A DNA stretch of 64,000 bases from Aquanectria penicillioides (GCA_003415625.1 PYIU01000001.1:8216042-8280041); one strand, 5' to 3'; counted from the first letter of the stretch, positions 48,361 through 63,074 are shown. Numbers and translations are program-made. Notes: generated from the letters alone by a model not told the origin.

Positions 48361-49040
48361 TTTTACCCCTAAGGGTAAAATCAATCTTTAGGCTAAGCTA
48401 AAAGAGAAGGCTGCTTAATTATATTAGTTTTTACCCTTAAGGGCAAAAAGTTAATATAGGCAAGAAGCCTTCTCTTTTGGCCTGGCCTAAAGATTGATTT
48501 TGCCCCTAAAGGTAAAATTAATATAGCTTAAGTAACTCTCTCTTTTAGTATGGACTTATATATAATTTTGCCTTTAGGGGTAAAATTAATATAGCTTAAG
48601 TAGCCCTTTTATTTAGCCTAGCCTAAAGATTGATTTTACTTTTAGAAGTAAAATTAATATAGCTTAAGCAGCTCTCTCTTTTAATGCAAACTTATATTTA
48701 ATTTTACCCTTAGGGGTAAAATCAATATAGTTTAGGCAGCTCTTTTATTTAATCTAGCCTAAAAATTGATTTTGCCTTTATGGGTAAAATTAATATAGCT
48801 TAAATAGCTCTTTCTTTTAATATAAACTTATATTTAATTTTGCCTTTAGGCATAAAATTAATATAGTTAAGCTAGCTAAAGTAAAAGGCCTATTTAATTA
48901 TATCTATTCTTAAGCTAGGCAAAAAGAGAAGGCTATTTAATAGCTATATTAATTTTGCCTTTAGGGATAAAATTAATATAGCTAAATAGCTCTCTCTTTT
49001 AGCTTAGCCTATAGATTAGTTTTACCTTTATAAATATAAA
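48361..49040. repeat. Minisatellite with palindromic core, period about 68 bp
   Basis: Ten copies of an imperfect 20 bp palindrome of the form TTTTRCCYYTARRGGYAAAA. Seven successive steps from 48,361 are 67-70 bp, then one of about 115 and one of about 65. Spacers alternate between CTTAAGTAGCTCTCTCTTTTA and CCTAGCCTAAAGATTGAT types, so the real unit may be a dimer of about 136 bp. Each core could form a short hairpin. Function unknown. Confidence 0.85.
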
Positions 49041-52000
49041 AAAAGAAAGAATAAAAAGATTTAATATATATAAAAGAAAATATAAAGTTAAGGTTATTAA
49101 ATACTAAAGTATAATTATAAAAAATAAAAACTTAAAAAAAAAGAAAAAGAAAAAAAAAAAAAGGATATAAAAGAGAGTAAAGGGAGTAGGCAGTAAATAA
49201 ATAAGCTATTTATTATTTATTAATATATTATTTTTTTAATTGCATTCTTAAATTTTACATTAAATAAAGATTATATAGTATTCTTTTATAGTTAAGCTAA
49301 ATATATAGTATTACTAAAATAAAAAAAGAATATACCTTAAGCCTATTATTAAACTAAATATAAAATTGCTCTTTCTTTTATCTTAAGGTAAGTATAAATT
49401 TATTAATTAATTAATATTAATCTTTATTACTATTACTATTATTAAATATTAATTTATTAATATTATAAAGTATATATATTATAATTATAAAGTATTTAGT
49501 AAATAGTAAGATTAATAAAAGCAATCTATTAAATAGTATATTATAAATTAAATAAATATAAAAAGTAATAGCAGCCTTTATAATTAAATAAAATAAATTA
49601 ATATTAATAAGCGATTTTTAAGAAGTTAATTCTATTTAGCAATAGGCTAGGCTATATCTTTTTATAATGGTAAAAGTGCCCCTTATAGTACTTATATTTA
49701 CTTAAACAATTAAATAAAACTACTAGCTAAACCTTTAATATATTATTAATCTCTATTAAGCCTTTTAAAATAGAAATCTAAAGTATTAAGTTAAGTAAAA
49801 CTATCTCTTTATATTATATAGCTTATAAGCAATATAAAGTATAATAGCCTATATTAAAGTAAAGTAAAAATATAACTATAAAATAAAGGCAATAAATAAT
49901 AAAAATATACTTTTATTTAAGGATTAATATTAAATTAATAATAAAAAATTAAAGGTTATAATAAGGCAATATTAAATTGCAATACTATAAAAGTATATTA
50001 AGTAAACTAACTTATTTAATAAAAAGCTTTAATAAATATATAAGATTTATAATTATAATAAAAGTATATATATTAAAATAATAGAAATAACTATTAATAA
50101 ATAGTAAAAAGGCTTTTAAATGCATTAAGTATTTAGCTATAAATAAATTAATACAATCTATTATTGCTAAATAGCTATAGCTAAATCTAAATATAGCTAA
50201 TTGTAGTATTAAATTAAAATAAACAATTATTTTAAGGGAAAAAGTTAGCAATAAAAAGCCAAATGCTTTAAGTATTATATTTAAGTAAAAAATTAAAATT
50301 TTCTTTTATTTACTTAAGCACTTTATAGAATAATATATAATAGAAAAGTATAATTATGCATTAATGCAATATTAATATTAGCTAAACTTTATTTAATCTA
50401 TTTATATAGAAATAAATAGCTAGTAAAAGAATTAATAATATAAGTTTTATTCTTTTTATTAATTAATATTATTATTATTTTAAAGGTTTATTTATTTATA
50501 AAATACTTTTTTCTTTATTTACAATTAGTATTAATTCTAAAGATTTAATTTAATAATTTAAACTTTTAATAAGCTTTTAGTAAATAATGCTATTTATTAT
50601 ATTTAAAAGTAAAATTAAAAGAGATTAGCTAATATTCTATTAAAAGAATATACTAAAGTAAAAGCATTTAAAATTTATAAAGTATTTTATTTATATAGAG
50701 TAGTAAATAAAAGTAGCTAAGCTAATTTAAAAATGCATTATTGCTATTATTGCTATTACTACTATATAGAATTTCTAATAGCTATTAATAATAAATTATA
50801 TTATTAGCTATATAAGTTCTTTATTAAAAGGCCTTAATTCTATTTTTTAAATATTTATAAGTTTTTTTAAATATTAAAAGAAAATAGGCAAATAATAATA
50901 GTGGTTATAGAGTATATAATATAATAGATTAATTTAAATTTTACTATTCTCTTTATTTAATAAAAGAGCAATAAGCCTTTAATTTAAAAAGGATTTATAC
51001 TTTAGGTTTAGCTATTTATTACTTTATTTAATAAAAGAAATAATTATAAAATTAATAAAAAGTAAATAAAAATATTATTAATTTAGCTTAAGCATTAAGT
51101 ACTTAACTTTATTTATAGTTATATTAATAATTTTAAGCATTTAGTAATAAAGGCCTTTTTAAATATTATTCTTAAAAAGGGCAAAAATAAATAAAGCTAC
51201 TATATATATAGTAAGAGATTTAATAATAAGTTTTAAAAGAATCTTTTATATTTTATTAAGGTTTTTATTAAGCTGCAATTTTAATAATATTAATAGGCTA
51301 TAGGCATTATAGCTAATAGTAAGTCTTTACTTACTATTTATAGTAGTAATAATAGTAGTAATAGTAATAATAATAGCAATAAAAAGATATATTTAATTAT
51401 AATATAGGCTTTATATAATTTAGTTTATAATATTTTTAAAGTAGCTAAAAACTCTATTTTAAATAACTAAAATGCTTTAATATAACTTACTATTACTATT
51501 AATTACTCTATTAATCTTTAGGTAATTAAGCAATATTAATAGGCTTTAGATAGTAATAATTATAGCCTAAAGCTAAAAAAAGAGTTATTAAAGGAGGCCT
51601 ATATATTAATTAAGTTTATAAAAAATAAATATAATCTTTTTATTTAAGATTGCATTTAAGGAATAAACTTAAGGCTAATTAATTATATTAATATATAAAT
51701 AAAGTAAATAATATTATTTTTATTTTCTTTTATAGTATTATTAGAATCTAATAGAATATAGGACCTTAATAATAATATATACTTTATTAGACCTAAAGCT
51801 AAAGCTAAAGCTAAAGCTAAAGCTAAAGCTAAAGCTAAAGCTAAAGATTAGCTAAAGAGAAAAGAAAGAGGGATTATAGCTAAAATAGAAAAGCAAAAAG
51901 TAAAGAATATAGAATTTAATAGGCTTTTATTATTATTAAAGGCAAAAGTGCTAAAAGAATATAATAATAAGGCTGCTTATAAGGATATATATTTAACTTT

Positions 52001-55000
52001 AGCTAAAACTTTATATTATAATTAGCTATAAATAATATTAATGCATTTAAAGCTATATTTAAGCTAGCTATTAAGTAATAGCTATAAAAAGGGGGGCCTT
52101 AAGCCTTAAATAGTACTGCCTATAGAAGGGCATAAAATAGAGGCAGTTTATAGATTAGGTAAAATATAAAGAGATAGCCTAATAGTAATATTATTATTAT
52201 TATAATAAAAAAAGAAAAAAAAAAGAAAGAAAGAAAAAGAAAGAGAATAAAAGATAATATAAAAAAGATAAAAAGAGCTATTTATATTAAATAAAGATAT
52301 ACTTCTTTTTCTTTTTATTTTTATTTTTATTTCTTTTTATTAAAATATAATAATTATAAAAAAATAAATATTAAATAATAATATATTAGTAAAGAGCTAT
52401 TATATATATATTATACTTTATTTTTATTTAAGCTATAAAGTATATACTATATTTAATTTATAAGCTATTAATTTTTACTTATAGCTAATTATATTTATAG
52501 CTAACTATTAAAAAGTAAAGTTTACTATTATACTTTACCCTTAAGGGCACTATTATTAAGTCTTATTAGACCTTTAGGTTAAAATAAGCAATATCTATTA
52601 AAGTAAAATATTTACTTTATATATTATTGCCTTTACTTTAAGAAGACTAAAAGAAGAATTAAATATAAGTAAAAAACAGTTAGTAATTTATTTTTTACTT
52701 TTTAATTAGCTTACTTTAATTGCTTTATTTTCTTAATATAAGCAATATAGTTATCTTTATATAAAGTAAAAATATATAAAATATTAAATACTATAATAGT
52801 AGTATTATTAATAAATTAATTAATATTAATAAAATAGATATAAAGCAGCTAAAAGAAAAGAATAATAGTAACTACTAAAAGGGCTATATATTACTTAAAT
52901 TAATAAATAATCTTTATTTATAAAATATAAAATTAAATAAAAAGAATAAGCTATTAGCTAAAAAGCAGTAAACTTAAATATAGTAAATTAATTACTTAAT
53001 TAACTATTATTAATTTAAATATATATATTTAATATCTTTTATAATTATAATTATTATTATTACTATTATTACTATTATTATTATTATTAATTAATAAATA
53101 CTTATTCTTTATCTTTAGGAAATAAACTTATAGTAAAGATAAATATACTTAATTTTAATAGGCTAAATGCTATTAATATACTTTACTAATTATTTATAAT
53201 TAATTATAAAAGCTATAAAGCTAGATATAAACTAGCTAGTAAAAAAGATATATACTATTTAAGGTTCTATTTTAATTACTTTAGTATAGTAAGGACCTTT
53301 TTATAATTAATTGCCTATTAAAGCAAGCAATTCTTTAATAATATTATAATATTATTTTACTATTAATAGGCATTATATAATAATAAATAGAGTTTTTATA
53401 TACCTTTTAATCTCTTTAAGTAAACCTTTTAGCTTACTGTTAATACTGCCTAAAAGCTATATTTTATAGTAATGCATTTAATATAGAAATTAGCGCTTAA
53501 GCCTTTTTACTAAAAGATATCTTTATTAAAAAGTGCTTTAGCTAAATACTATATTAATTTATTTATATTTTATATTAAATTAATTTTCTTAATTAATAAT
53601 TTATTTAAAAAGGGTATAGAGCTAGCTTAAGCCTTAAGTAGCTAGTAATTATAATTAATTATATATAATAAGTAAATAGCTTTTTAAAAAAATTTTATAA
53701 AGGGCTAATTAAACTTTATTAATTAATATATATATAAGCTATTTTAAACTAAAAATAAGCTAGCTTTTTATATATATAACTATAATACTAATATTAAAAT
53801 AAAAGTAAATAAATAGATTAAATTACTTAAATAAAAAGTATAAATATAGCTAAATAAAAATAATAAAAAAAATAAAGAGAATAGTAATAATAAGCTAAAG
53901 GGTAATAGCTTTAATAAAAAGAATAGAAATAGTACTAAAGGCTACTTTAGGATAAAGAGCTTTAGCCTTTTTATTTATAATTAAAGCTAAAGCTAAAGTA
54001 AAAGTAAAAGCTAAAGCTAAAGCTAAATAAATGCTAATAATACTATAAATGCTTAATTAAGTCTATTTAATAGTAGTTTAGCCTAATAAAAGAATATATT
54101 AGCCTATTAATAAAGCACTTAAAATAAGCTATATAGTTTTAGGCTATATTAATTATATATAAAACTTAAGTAAAAGTACTATTTAAATTATATTAAAAGT
54201 ATTTTTTATACTTTTATTATTAATATTTATTGCACTATTACTTATAGCTTTATTTAGGAGTAAATAAAAGTAATTTATCTTTTAATAAATTATAATTATT
54301 TAGCTAAAAAGTATATAAGCTATAAAAACTATTTCTTTTATCCTTTAGGATTTAATTTAAGCTATAGAAACTTTTTATTATTTAAGCTATTAGCCTTTTT
54401 TAATAATAGCTTACTTACTATTATAAAAGATAATATAAGCTTTTAAAATAAAGATATAAATATCCTTTTATTTAAGTTTTTTTAGGCCTATTTTAATATT
54501 AAAAAATAAATATAGCCTTAAGCTAATACTCTTTTAGCTACTTAAGGTTTAGTAATAGCTATATTAATAGTACTTTATTTAAAGGTAAAGGCTATATTTT
54601 ATATTAAAGTTAAGTAATAATAGCTTTTAAATAGAGTTTATAGTTATTTAAGCTTAAATAATTTAAATGCATTAATACTATTTATATAAAAAAGGCAGTA
54701 AATTTAAGCTATAATTAATTAAAAAGAGTATTTATTTTGCTTTAAATAAATTATATCTATCTATATATTTAAGCTAGTGCTTATATAATAGATATTTATA
54801 ATAGTACTTTAGCTAATCTTTTAATTAATAAAATTCTTTTTTAAAGATAGATAGCTTTACTTATAGATCTTATATTAGTTTCCTTTTAAAGTATTTCTTA
54901 AGGTTTATATATTCTTTTTAAAGGTATTTAAATTTACTATTAAAGAAATAAAGTATTAATTTATTATTAGTAAAAAGTAAAGGCTAAAGTTAATAAGCTT

Positions 55001-55406
55001 AAAAGAGATAGAAGCCTTAAATTAATTAAATAATATTTTATTAACTAAAAATATATAAATATTTATATTTTCTATATTTAAGCTATTAGGCACTATAAAG
55101 AGTTTATATAGGGTAAAGTAGCTATATATTAATTTAGCTATATTAAACTTTTAAAATACTAATAATATTATAAATTTTAACTAATAGCTTAAATTAGCTA
55201 ATAATTGCTTTACTTTACTTTATATTGCTATTTTAGCTTATTACTATAGGCTAATAGTAGCAATAAATTAATATAGCTATTTTTAGTTTATTAAGCTTAA
55301 AGAACAGTTTATTTATAGTATTTTTAGTATTAGCTAATTTTTTAAAAAGGCTTTTTAGGATTTATAAATACCTTAAATAAAAGGTTTTATTAGCATTTAG
55401 CTATTA
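49041..55406. other. RIP-mutated sequence of unresolved origin
   Basis: More than 6 kb of AT-rich sequence. Protein-like but broken stretches occur, for instance on the plus strand around 51,440-51,900, ending in the hexamer repeat below, and around 53,900-54,030. I could not assign any to a transposon family. It forms the bulk of the spacer between the two inverted X copies. Confidence 0.5.
51793..51846 (+). repeat. (CTAAAG)9 hexamer repeat
   Basis: Nine perfect CTAAAG units. In the plus-strand frame that runs into it, they would encode alternating alanine and lysine, (AK)n, so it may have been a basic tail of a lost protein. A shorter, imperfect run of the same hexamer occurs at about 53,985-54,027. 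Confidence 0.9.
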
Positions 55407-55787
55407 TATTAGTAGATAGAGACATTAGCTAAAACACACACTTTACCCAAAAGGGTATAGAGTAAGTAGGTTTAGTTAAAGATTGAATAGCCTTCTTAAG
55501 TAGCTGCAAACAATTTAAAAGAGTGTTAAAGCATTTAATTAAATGCTTTAGAGTGTCCCTTAAAGAAAAGAAAGAAAGAAAATAAAGCAAAAAGTTATAA
55601 ATAAAGTAGTGTTATAAGGGACTGTATTAGGACTTTAATAGAGTTTAAATGTAAGGAATTTAAAATTTTAAAAATAAAAATTAATTAAAGAAAACTATCT
55701 ATTTATTTCCTATATCTTTAAAGTCCCTTTTATTTTCTTAATTAACTTAATAATAGATTGATCTATATTACTTTAGACTCTAACTTA
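55407..55787 (-). repeat. LTR, family L, copy 3
   Basis: 381 bp on the minus strand, matching copies 1 and 2 over the whole length: TAACTTA at 55781-55787 is the start of the LTR in reverse, and TATTAGTAGATAGAGACATTAG its end. No matching target duplication could be recognised. It lies in the spacer on the copy B side. Confidence 0.82.
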
Positions 55788-57333
55788 TCCCTTTTTAGTG
55801 CCTTAATGCTTACCCTTAAGTAAACTAAAGGCATAATACAAAAGGAAAACTTTAAGCTTAATCTATTTAAATATAAAGAAAATCTTAAAGAAAGCATTTA
55901 ATTAAATGCTTTATACCTATAATCTATTATTCAACCTACTATTATTTCCCTTTACAATTTATTTTACTTTTAATACCTAACCTCCCTATTTTAACTTTAC
56001 TATTACCTTTCTCTATAATATAGTTCCTAATTGCAGTATTAATTAATATAAAATTGGCAAATAGAAATTAAAGGTTTAAATAGCTTATAAGTAGCAATTA
56101 TAATCTTATTTTATTAATTTATTAAAATTAATCCTTTTAGTATATAAAAGATTTAGCTCTTTATTTAAGGGAGTTTAAGAATAGCCTATTAATTAATTTA
56201 AGGCAAATTTATTTATTTAATTCTAGCAGTTATCTTTCTTTTAGTAGGGGCAATATAGTTTAGGTTGTAATTACTTTATTAAGTTTAAATAGTAGTATTA
56301 ATAATATTTTTAACTATAGTATTAGCAATTATAATATAACTTCTTTCTTTTGCTATACACTTAGCTAATTAAAGAATTAATAAAGGTAGTATAAAGTGCT
56401 TATAAAAACTTTATTTATTACTTTTAGTAGTAAGTAAATTTAAATTTATTTAATTAAATTGCTATAAAATAGCTAACTTAAATAAAGGTATTTATTAAAT
56501 TAATTAAATTAATTTAATTACTTGCCCTTTACTTAAGGAGTTAATAAACATTTAATTAAATATATTAAAATAAATAGATATATTTTAATTAATTTAAATT
56601 TCTTTTTTAAATGCGCTTAATTAAGCAATACTTATATAAATTAATAAGCTAATAGGCAATTTATATAAGGGCTAAGCAAGTTTAATTACTAGTTTAGGCT
56701 TAATAATAGGTTTAAAGGCAGGAGTTTTAGACTTAAGGCATAAACTATAAAGGCAAGTTGCTTTAATGCTTTAACTTTAATAGTTTAGGGCTTATTTAAA
56801 ACCTTTTTCTTTATTATTACTTAAAGTAATAATAACTTTAGTAGACTTATTAATTTTAATAGAAAATCTATTTATTATTTAATACCTATAAGTTTAATAG
56901 CATTTAATTAAATTATTAGCTAAAAAATAGTAAGGCAATTAAAGGCCTAATAGTAAAGGTAGATTTATTTAATAGCTATTGCCTTAAGGATTAAATAGCT
57001 TTAAAATAATTTAATATTTATTTTTAGGAGTTTAGTAATTAACTCCCTTTTAGCTTATTATATAGTAATCTTTTAGATTAGTATAAAGCCATTAAGTATT
57101 AAAGGAACTATTCTAAAATCTTAAAATATAAATAGATTTTTAGGTTTTAATAAATTCTATAAGCTTATATTAATTAAAGAACTTTTTATTAGTAATATTA
57201 AGTTTATTAAAAATAATAGTATTAATAAAGTCTTATATTTAATTAGCATTTAAAGCAATTAATTAAGTACTTTTCCTTTATTTATACTTAATAAAAACCT
57301 AATTGCAGTGCATTAATGCTAAAAGGGGATTAT
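55788..57333. other. RIP-mutated sequence, unassigned
   Basis: AT-rich sequence between LTR copy 3 and the point where homology between X copies begins. Some plus-strand segments look protein-like but could not be identified. Confidence 0.45.
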
Positions 57334-60300
57334 TAATAGTATTATATTTATTATTAAAGATTAAGGGCTAGGTTATAAAGCATTTAATAATTAAAGTTTT
57401 AATAAGTTTAATTATTCCTTAAATATTAAGGAAGAGAAAGAAAGCGCTTAAAAAGCTATATTTTTAATTTTTAGCTTGCTTAATAATAGATATAATAAAA
57501 ATAAAGAAATTATAGGGCAATTCTATTTTAGTTATAATCTCCCTTTATGCTATAGTAAGTATAATAGCTTGCTTATTCTAAAGAATATTAGCAGTATTAT
57601 AAATAATTAAATGCCTTAGCTATTTATCCTAAATAAAAAAGCTTTAATAGATAGCATTAATAAAGTAAGTAAAGCTAATTAATAGCCTTTTATTATATAT
57701 TGCTTATTGAAATTTAATAGGTATAAAATTAATTAAATATTTAGTTTTCTTAATATTTATTTCTTTTAATAAAAGCTTATAAAAGAAACTTTTTTACTTT
57801 TATTTATTCTTTTTAACTTTAGTGCTTGCAATTAAAAGATTAGTTTAGTAAATTGTAAGGATATTAATAAGTCTATAGGTAAGGGTAGTAAGGAAAGCTT
57901 AAATACTAAAGTTTAAGGCTATTTTCTTCTTCTATAGGTTTTTAAATAAGTCCTATAGATCTTAATAATAGAATATTTAAGCTTAATAAGAGTTAAAAGG
58001 GAAGTCTCTAAAGTAATTAATATTAATAAGCTAAGAATTTAAATTGCTTTTATTACCTAAAATAGGCTAAGTTTTTAATTTATTAAACTAATAATTCCAA
58101 TTTATTTAAGGGTAAAATAGTATAGATTAACTATTAAGCAATTAATTAAATATTTTAATAGTATTTTCTTTATTAAAAGAAAAGAAATCTTTAATTTTAT
58201 CTTTATTTTAAATAACTCTTTTAGCTATATAAAGGTCTTTACTTAATATTAAAAATTGTGCCTTTAAAGTAATTGCACTTAAGGTTGCTTTCTTTAGCCC
58301 TATTATAGAATAAAGTAAAGGTTAATAGGGAGTTTAAAAGCTTATAATTAAATGCTTATAATTTAAAAGATAAAGATTATTAGTGTTTTTATAGATATTA
58401 TAAATAAAATTAAAGTAATATAACTTACTATAAAATTATTAAAAGAAGGGAAAGAGTTATAGGCATAAAGTAAATTAATATAACTTAAGTGCCTTTATTT
58501 TTAATTTAGTATTATTTAAGTGAATTACTATTTTAATGTTTATATATATGCAAATACTAATAAGTTTCTTAAAATAGTATACTTTTTAGTATTTAATAAG
58601 AATTTTATTAGTATTTAGTTTTTACTTTAAATCTTAAGGGTTAATTTCCTATTTATTATAAAAGCATTATATTAGCCCTCTCTTTTATTCCTTTCTTTTT
58701 AGCTTATTATTCTTTACTTCCTTAATTCTTTTATACCTTTAGTTATTATTGCAATTTTCATTCTTTATCTTATAATAGCTTTATATTGCAATAAGCTTAA
58801 GTCTTTTGCCTTTATACTTTATAATTATCTCCTTAATATATACAATCTTACTATTAGCTATATTTAGGCTTTTAAATTCTTTTATTAATGCTTTACTTAT
58901 TAGTATACTTATAATAGTTTTTTCTATAAGGCTTTAATTAATATTATTAATATTGCTATTAAATAACTAATAAATATCCCTTTTTATATTGCTTTTTAAT
59001 TATTGTTTTTATTTAATAATTAATTAAATACTTTTAGATTTAATAATACTTTAATATTTAGATTTATAGCTTTTAAGCTTTTAATTAACTTAATTAGCCT
59101 TTATATATTGAAATTGCCTTTAAGGAAGATAGTAAGTAAACTAATTGCAAACTTACTTAATAGTTTATTTTATAATTACTATTTTGCAATTTAGTACTTT
59201 ATTTTAAAGTAGATCTTTTTCTTTAGCGCTAACTTTAGTCTATATATATCCCTATAGAATAGGCTTATTTAATAGAGTACTTCTTAATTTAGCTGCTAAC
59301 TTGCCTTAAGTATATTAAGGCATTTATTATTGCCTTTATTAAATATACTAACCCTTTTATATATTGTAAATGCATTTAATTATATACTTTTATAGTTTCT
59401 GCCTATAATAAATATATTCTTACTCCTTTTTATATATATATTTTAATATTAAATTATATAGGTAGCTGCTATATTAATTGTATTTAAAATAGTTAATTTA
59501 AATGTAAATAGAGCTTTCTTTATAGATATTAATTAAAAGGTTTTTATAAAAGCCCTTATAACTTTCCTTTAGATAGTATAAATATTATTAATAAGTTTAC
59601 TTAACTATTAACTTTTATAGTAAATTTTCTTAGGCTAATTACTTACTTGCAAATTGTATATAGTTTTCCTATTAGCAATATAATTAATAATTATTAATTA
59701 ATTAAATAGGCATAAAAAGTATTTAATTAAAAGTATAAAATAGATTTTAATTAATAAAAATAATAATCTTTAGCTTATCTTTTAATATAAACTAGCTAAA
59801 TATAGTTTTCAATTTATTAATAATAGTTTAATAAATAGAAAATAGTACTATAAAGCAATTAATTAAGTATTTTTATACCCTTTAAGGCTATTACTATTAT
59901 TATATTATTTTAATAACCTTAAAACTTAATTTCTATTAAATATATTTAAATTTTTAAATTTTTTATAAATATTAATACTTTATTTCTTACTATTTTTTAT
60001 ATATTTTTATCTATTTTTAAATAATTTTAACCCTTTTACTATAGTTTTTAGGCATTTTTATTTTATTTTTATTAATTTTTAATATAATTTTTAAAGTTTT
60101 TAAATAGATTTTAAGGGATTTTTAAGAATTTTTAGCATTTTCTTAAGGTTTTTAGTTAATTTTTAGTTATTTTTATTTAGTTTTATTTAGTTTTTACTAT
60201 CCTTTTGCTTGCCTTTAATTGCTTTTTATTTTGCTTTTTTACTTTATTTTAAGTAGCTTGTTTTTTTTAATATAATATTAGTTTTAATATCTTTACTTTT

Positions 60301-63074
60301 TTTTTTTAACCTTTAGTACCTTTCCTTTAATAGCAATTTAGCTATTTTTAGCTTAATGCTATTACTAACTATTTAATTAATTACTTACTATATTTTAATA
60401 CTGCATTTATTAATTGCTATTTATCTTTAGAATTTAAACTTTAATAATCTCTTTAGGCCTAATATAAATATATATTATAGTATTATTATTTAAGCTTTTT
60501 ATAGTATTTAGATTGAGTTTATTCTATTCTTACTGTTCTATAAACTTAATTTATATTTAATTAAATACTTTCCCTTCTTTTCTTACTTTTAGTAGTACTT
60601 TTTAACTTATATTAAAAGTCTTTTTATTATTCTTATTTATTTACTATCTATTTTTATTCTCTATAAACTTTCTTAATTAATTACTATAGATTGTATTAAG
60701 AAGCTTAACTCTATCTATAGTATTAAGGATATAACTCTTTATTTTATTAAATATATTAGCAATTTTATAAGGGCTTAATTAATATAGCTTTATCTTTATA
60801 ATGCAAAATATATCCTTTTGATTTTATATATTATACTAAAGAACTAAATTTTTAATAGTAAAAGGCTCTTTATATAGCCTATATTAATTCTTTTTAATCT
60901 TTCTATTAGCAATTAACCTTTAGAATGCAGTTATTTATTATTTAGCTTCTTTTATATCTTTTTGCTTTTACTTTAGGATCTTAATCCTTTATTTAAGTAG
61001 GTCCTTAATAGAGGTTATATTATTCTATTTAATTAAATGCTATATAGGCACTTTTACTTCTAAAGGAAGGACTGGCTTCTATTTATAGAGTAAATAAAAA
61101 GGTAATCTTTTATATAAAGTGCGAATAGCTGCTCTTTTAGCTAGTAAAGCTATTAGTAAAATATTTATTTATTTTCCTTTTTCTTTACCCTTTTTCTTTA
61201 GGAAACTTATTATAGTAGTATAATTACCTTTAATAAATTTATTTGCTTTTAAATTATAAGTAAAAGTATTAATAACTTCTATATTAAGGCTATTAAAATC
61301 TTTAGGAATCCCTTTTATAATCTCTTTTCTATTATTAGTAATTACTCTTTTTAGCATTCTATATTAATAGTATAGTTTTTTAAGGAATTTTACAATATAG
61401 TAACTATTTAATTTTAGGATTAGCTTAGTTTTTATTTATCTATAAAGATTGCATTTAGCTTTTAGTATAAATCTAAATCCTTTATTAAAAGGTATATATT
61501 ATCTATTAAAATAAATCTTTATTATTAAGTAAATAGGCTTAATAAATATAAAGGCTTTTATTAGTCTTTAAGGAATATATATCTAATATATTAGGCACTG
61601 CCTAATAGCTTTTATAATACTTCTTTTTATACTTTATTAATAGTACCTTCTAAAAAGGAGTATATAAATAGCATTGCAATTATAATGCCTTCTATTAATA
61701 TAGTATAATTTAATTAAATCCTTTTAAATATCTTCTTTCTTTATAACTAACCTTAAATTGCCTTTCTATTCTTTAGCTTTAATCTATAAGTAGCTATCTT
61801 TTATAAAGTGTTTTTTAGCCTTTAGCTATAAGCATTAGTAATTCTATAGAATAATATCTATTGGCCTTTTTAGTAAAAGTAAGTATTCCTTTAATTGCAA
61901 TAAAGATTTACTATAATTCTTTTTTAATTCTATTAATTTATTTTTAATCTTAATAATATTAAAATAAGCATTAATAAACTCTTTAATATTACTTTTAGCT
62001 TTTTAATCTATTTAATTAAATGCTTTTAGACCTTTTTTAAATAGCCTATTAGCTATATTGTTTTTATTTTTAAGAATATATTAAATAGTAAAGTTAAATA
62101 ATAGAATATAATTAATTTATTAAATAATTATTACATTAAGGATATTGCTAGCCTTACTATTAAGCTAATAGACTAAAACTTAAGAATCTATCTTTAAGAT
62201 AAAGGGCAATCTATATATATAGCTATAAAGGCATTTAATTCTATATAATATGCCCTTATATTTAAGTTTAATAGTATTATACCTTTATTCTATAGAAGTT
62301 TAAAGATTAGATTTATACTTTATTAAATGCCTTTTCCCCTTTATTATTTATATTAATACTATACTTTAGCCTTTTTTATTAGTATTAATTATAAAAATAA
62401 CCTTTTTAAATTCTTTAAAAAGGTTTAATATTATTAAAATAAAAGTAAAGATTATCTTTTCTTTAAAAATTACTATAGTATTGGCTTATTCCTTACTCTA
62501 TATTTATATAGCATCCTTCCTTAATAATTAGATAAAAGATTTAGTAATTTAGGTATATCTTTTAACTTAAATTTAATAGTAGCCTATAATTCCTAAAAAT
62601 GCTTTAATTTACTTTAGGTTATAGTATCTTTTCTATTTATTAATTTTAATTACTTTTTTCTTTATTAGCTACCTTTTAGCTATATTGCATAAGTATTTAA
62701 TAATAATTGCAATATATTAATAGAACTTTAACTTCTCTATAGAAATTGTATATTTAAATAGCTTAATATTTAAAAGAGTTTTATTTAAATTAATTAAATG
62801 CTTTAAAATAAATTTCTATATATTAAAAAGCACTTTCTCTCTATTATATTTAGTTTTTAGTCCTTTAATAGCAATATTATTTAAGAAGGCTTAATAGACT
62901 TTTAGTAATAGATTAAAGAGAATTTTAATTATAATCCTTAAGAACTATACTATTAAATTAGTTTCTCCTTACAATAAGGTGCATATTTTAAGAAGCTTTA
63001 GTAGTATATTAAAAGTTATTAAATTTTAACTTTTCTTTGCTAAGAAAATCTAATTATATTTTAAAAAGAAGTCT
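57334..63074 (-). mobile_element. Gypsy-type element X, copy B, truncated inside RT at the chromosome tip
   Basis: Reverse-strand copy colinear with 41,334-48,067. The integrase piece at 61169-61357 lies exactly where expected (offset 1,717 bases from the outer breakpoint in both copies) and still has a 62-codon open stretch (GIPKDFNSLNIEVINTF). The copy stops at 63,074 within the reverse transcriptase, at the string AGACTTC, and non-RIP subtelomeric sequence follows with no transition. It lacks the SINE and LTR found in copy A. Broken throughout by RIP. Confidence 0.88.

Larger units (their letters stand above)
28190..63074. other. RIP-mutated AT-rich transposon block
   Basis: From about 28,190 the base composition drops abruptly to very low GC, with TpA abundant and CpA/TpG scarce, as expected for repeat-induced point mutation. 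All coding frames inside are broken by TAA/TAG, while domain strings can still be read if these are taken as former CAA/CAG/TGG. The block is built from nested and inverted retrotransposons described below. No intact host gene was found. Confidence 0.93.

Noticed and set aside
36541..63074. CRISPR array, rRNA genes or ordinary tRNA genes
   Set aside because: No spaced identical repeats of CRISPR type and no rRNA sequence. The only tRNA-like sequence is the decayed head of the SINE at 44,421.
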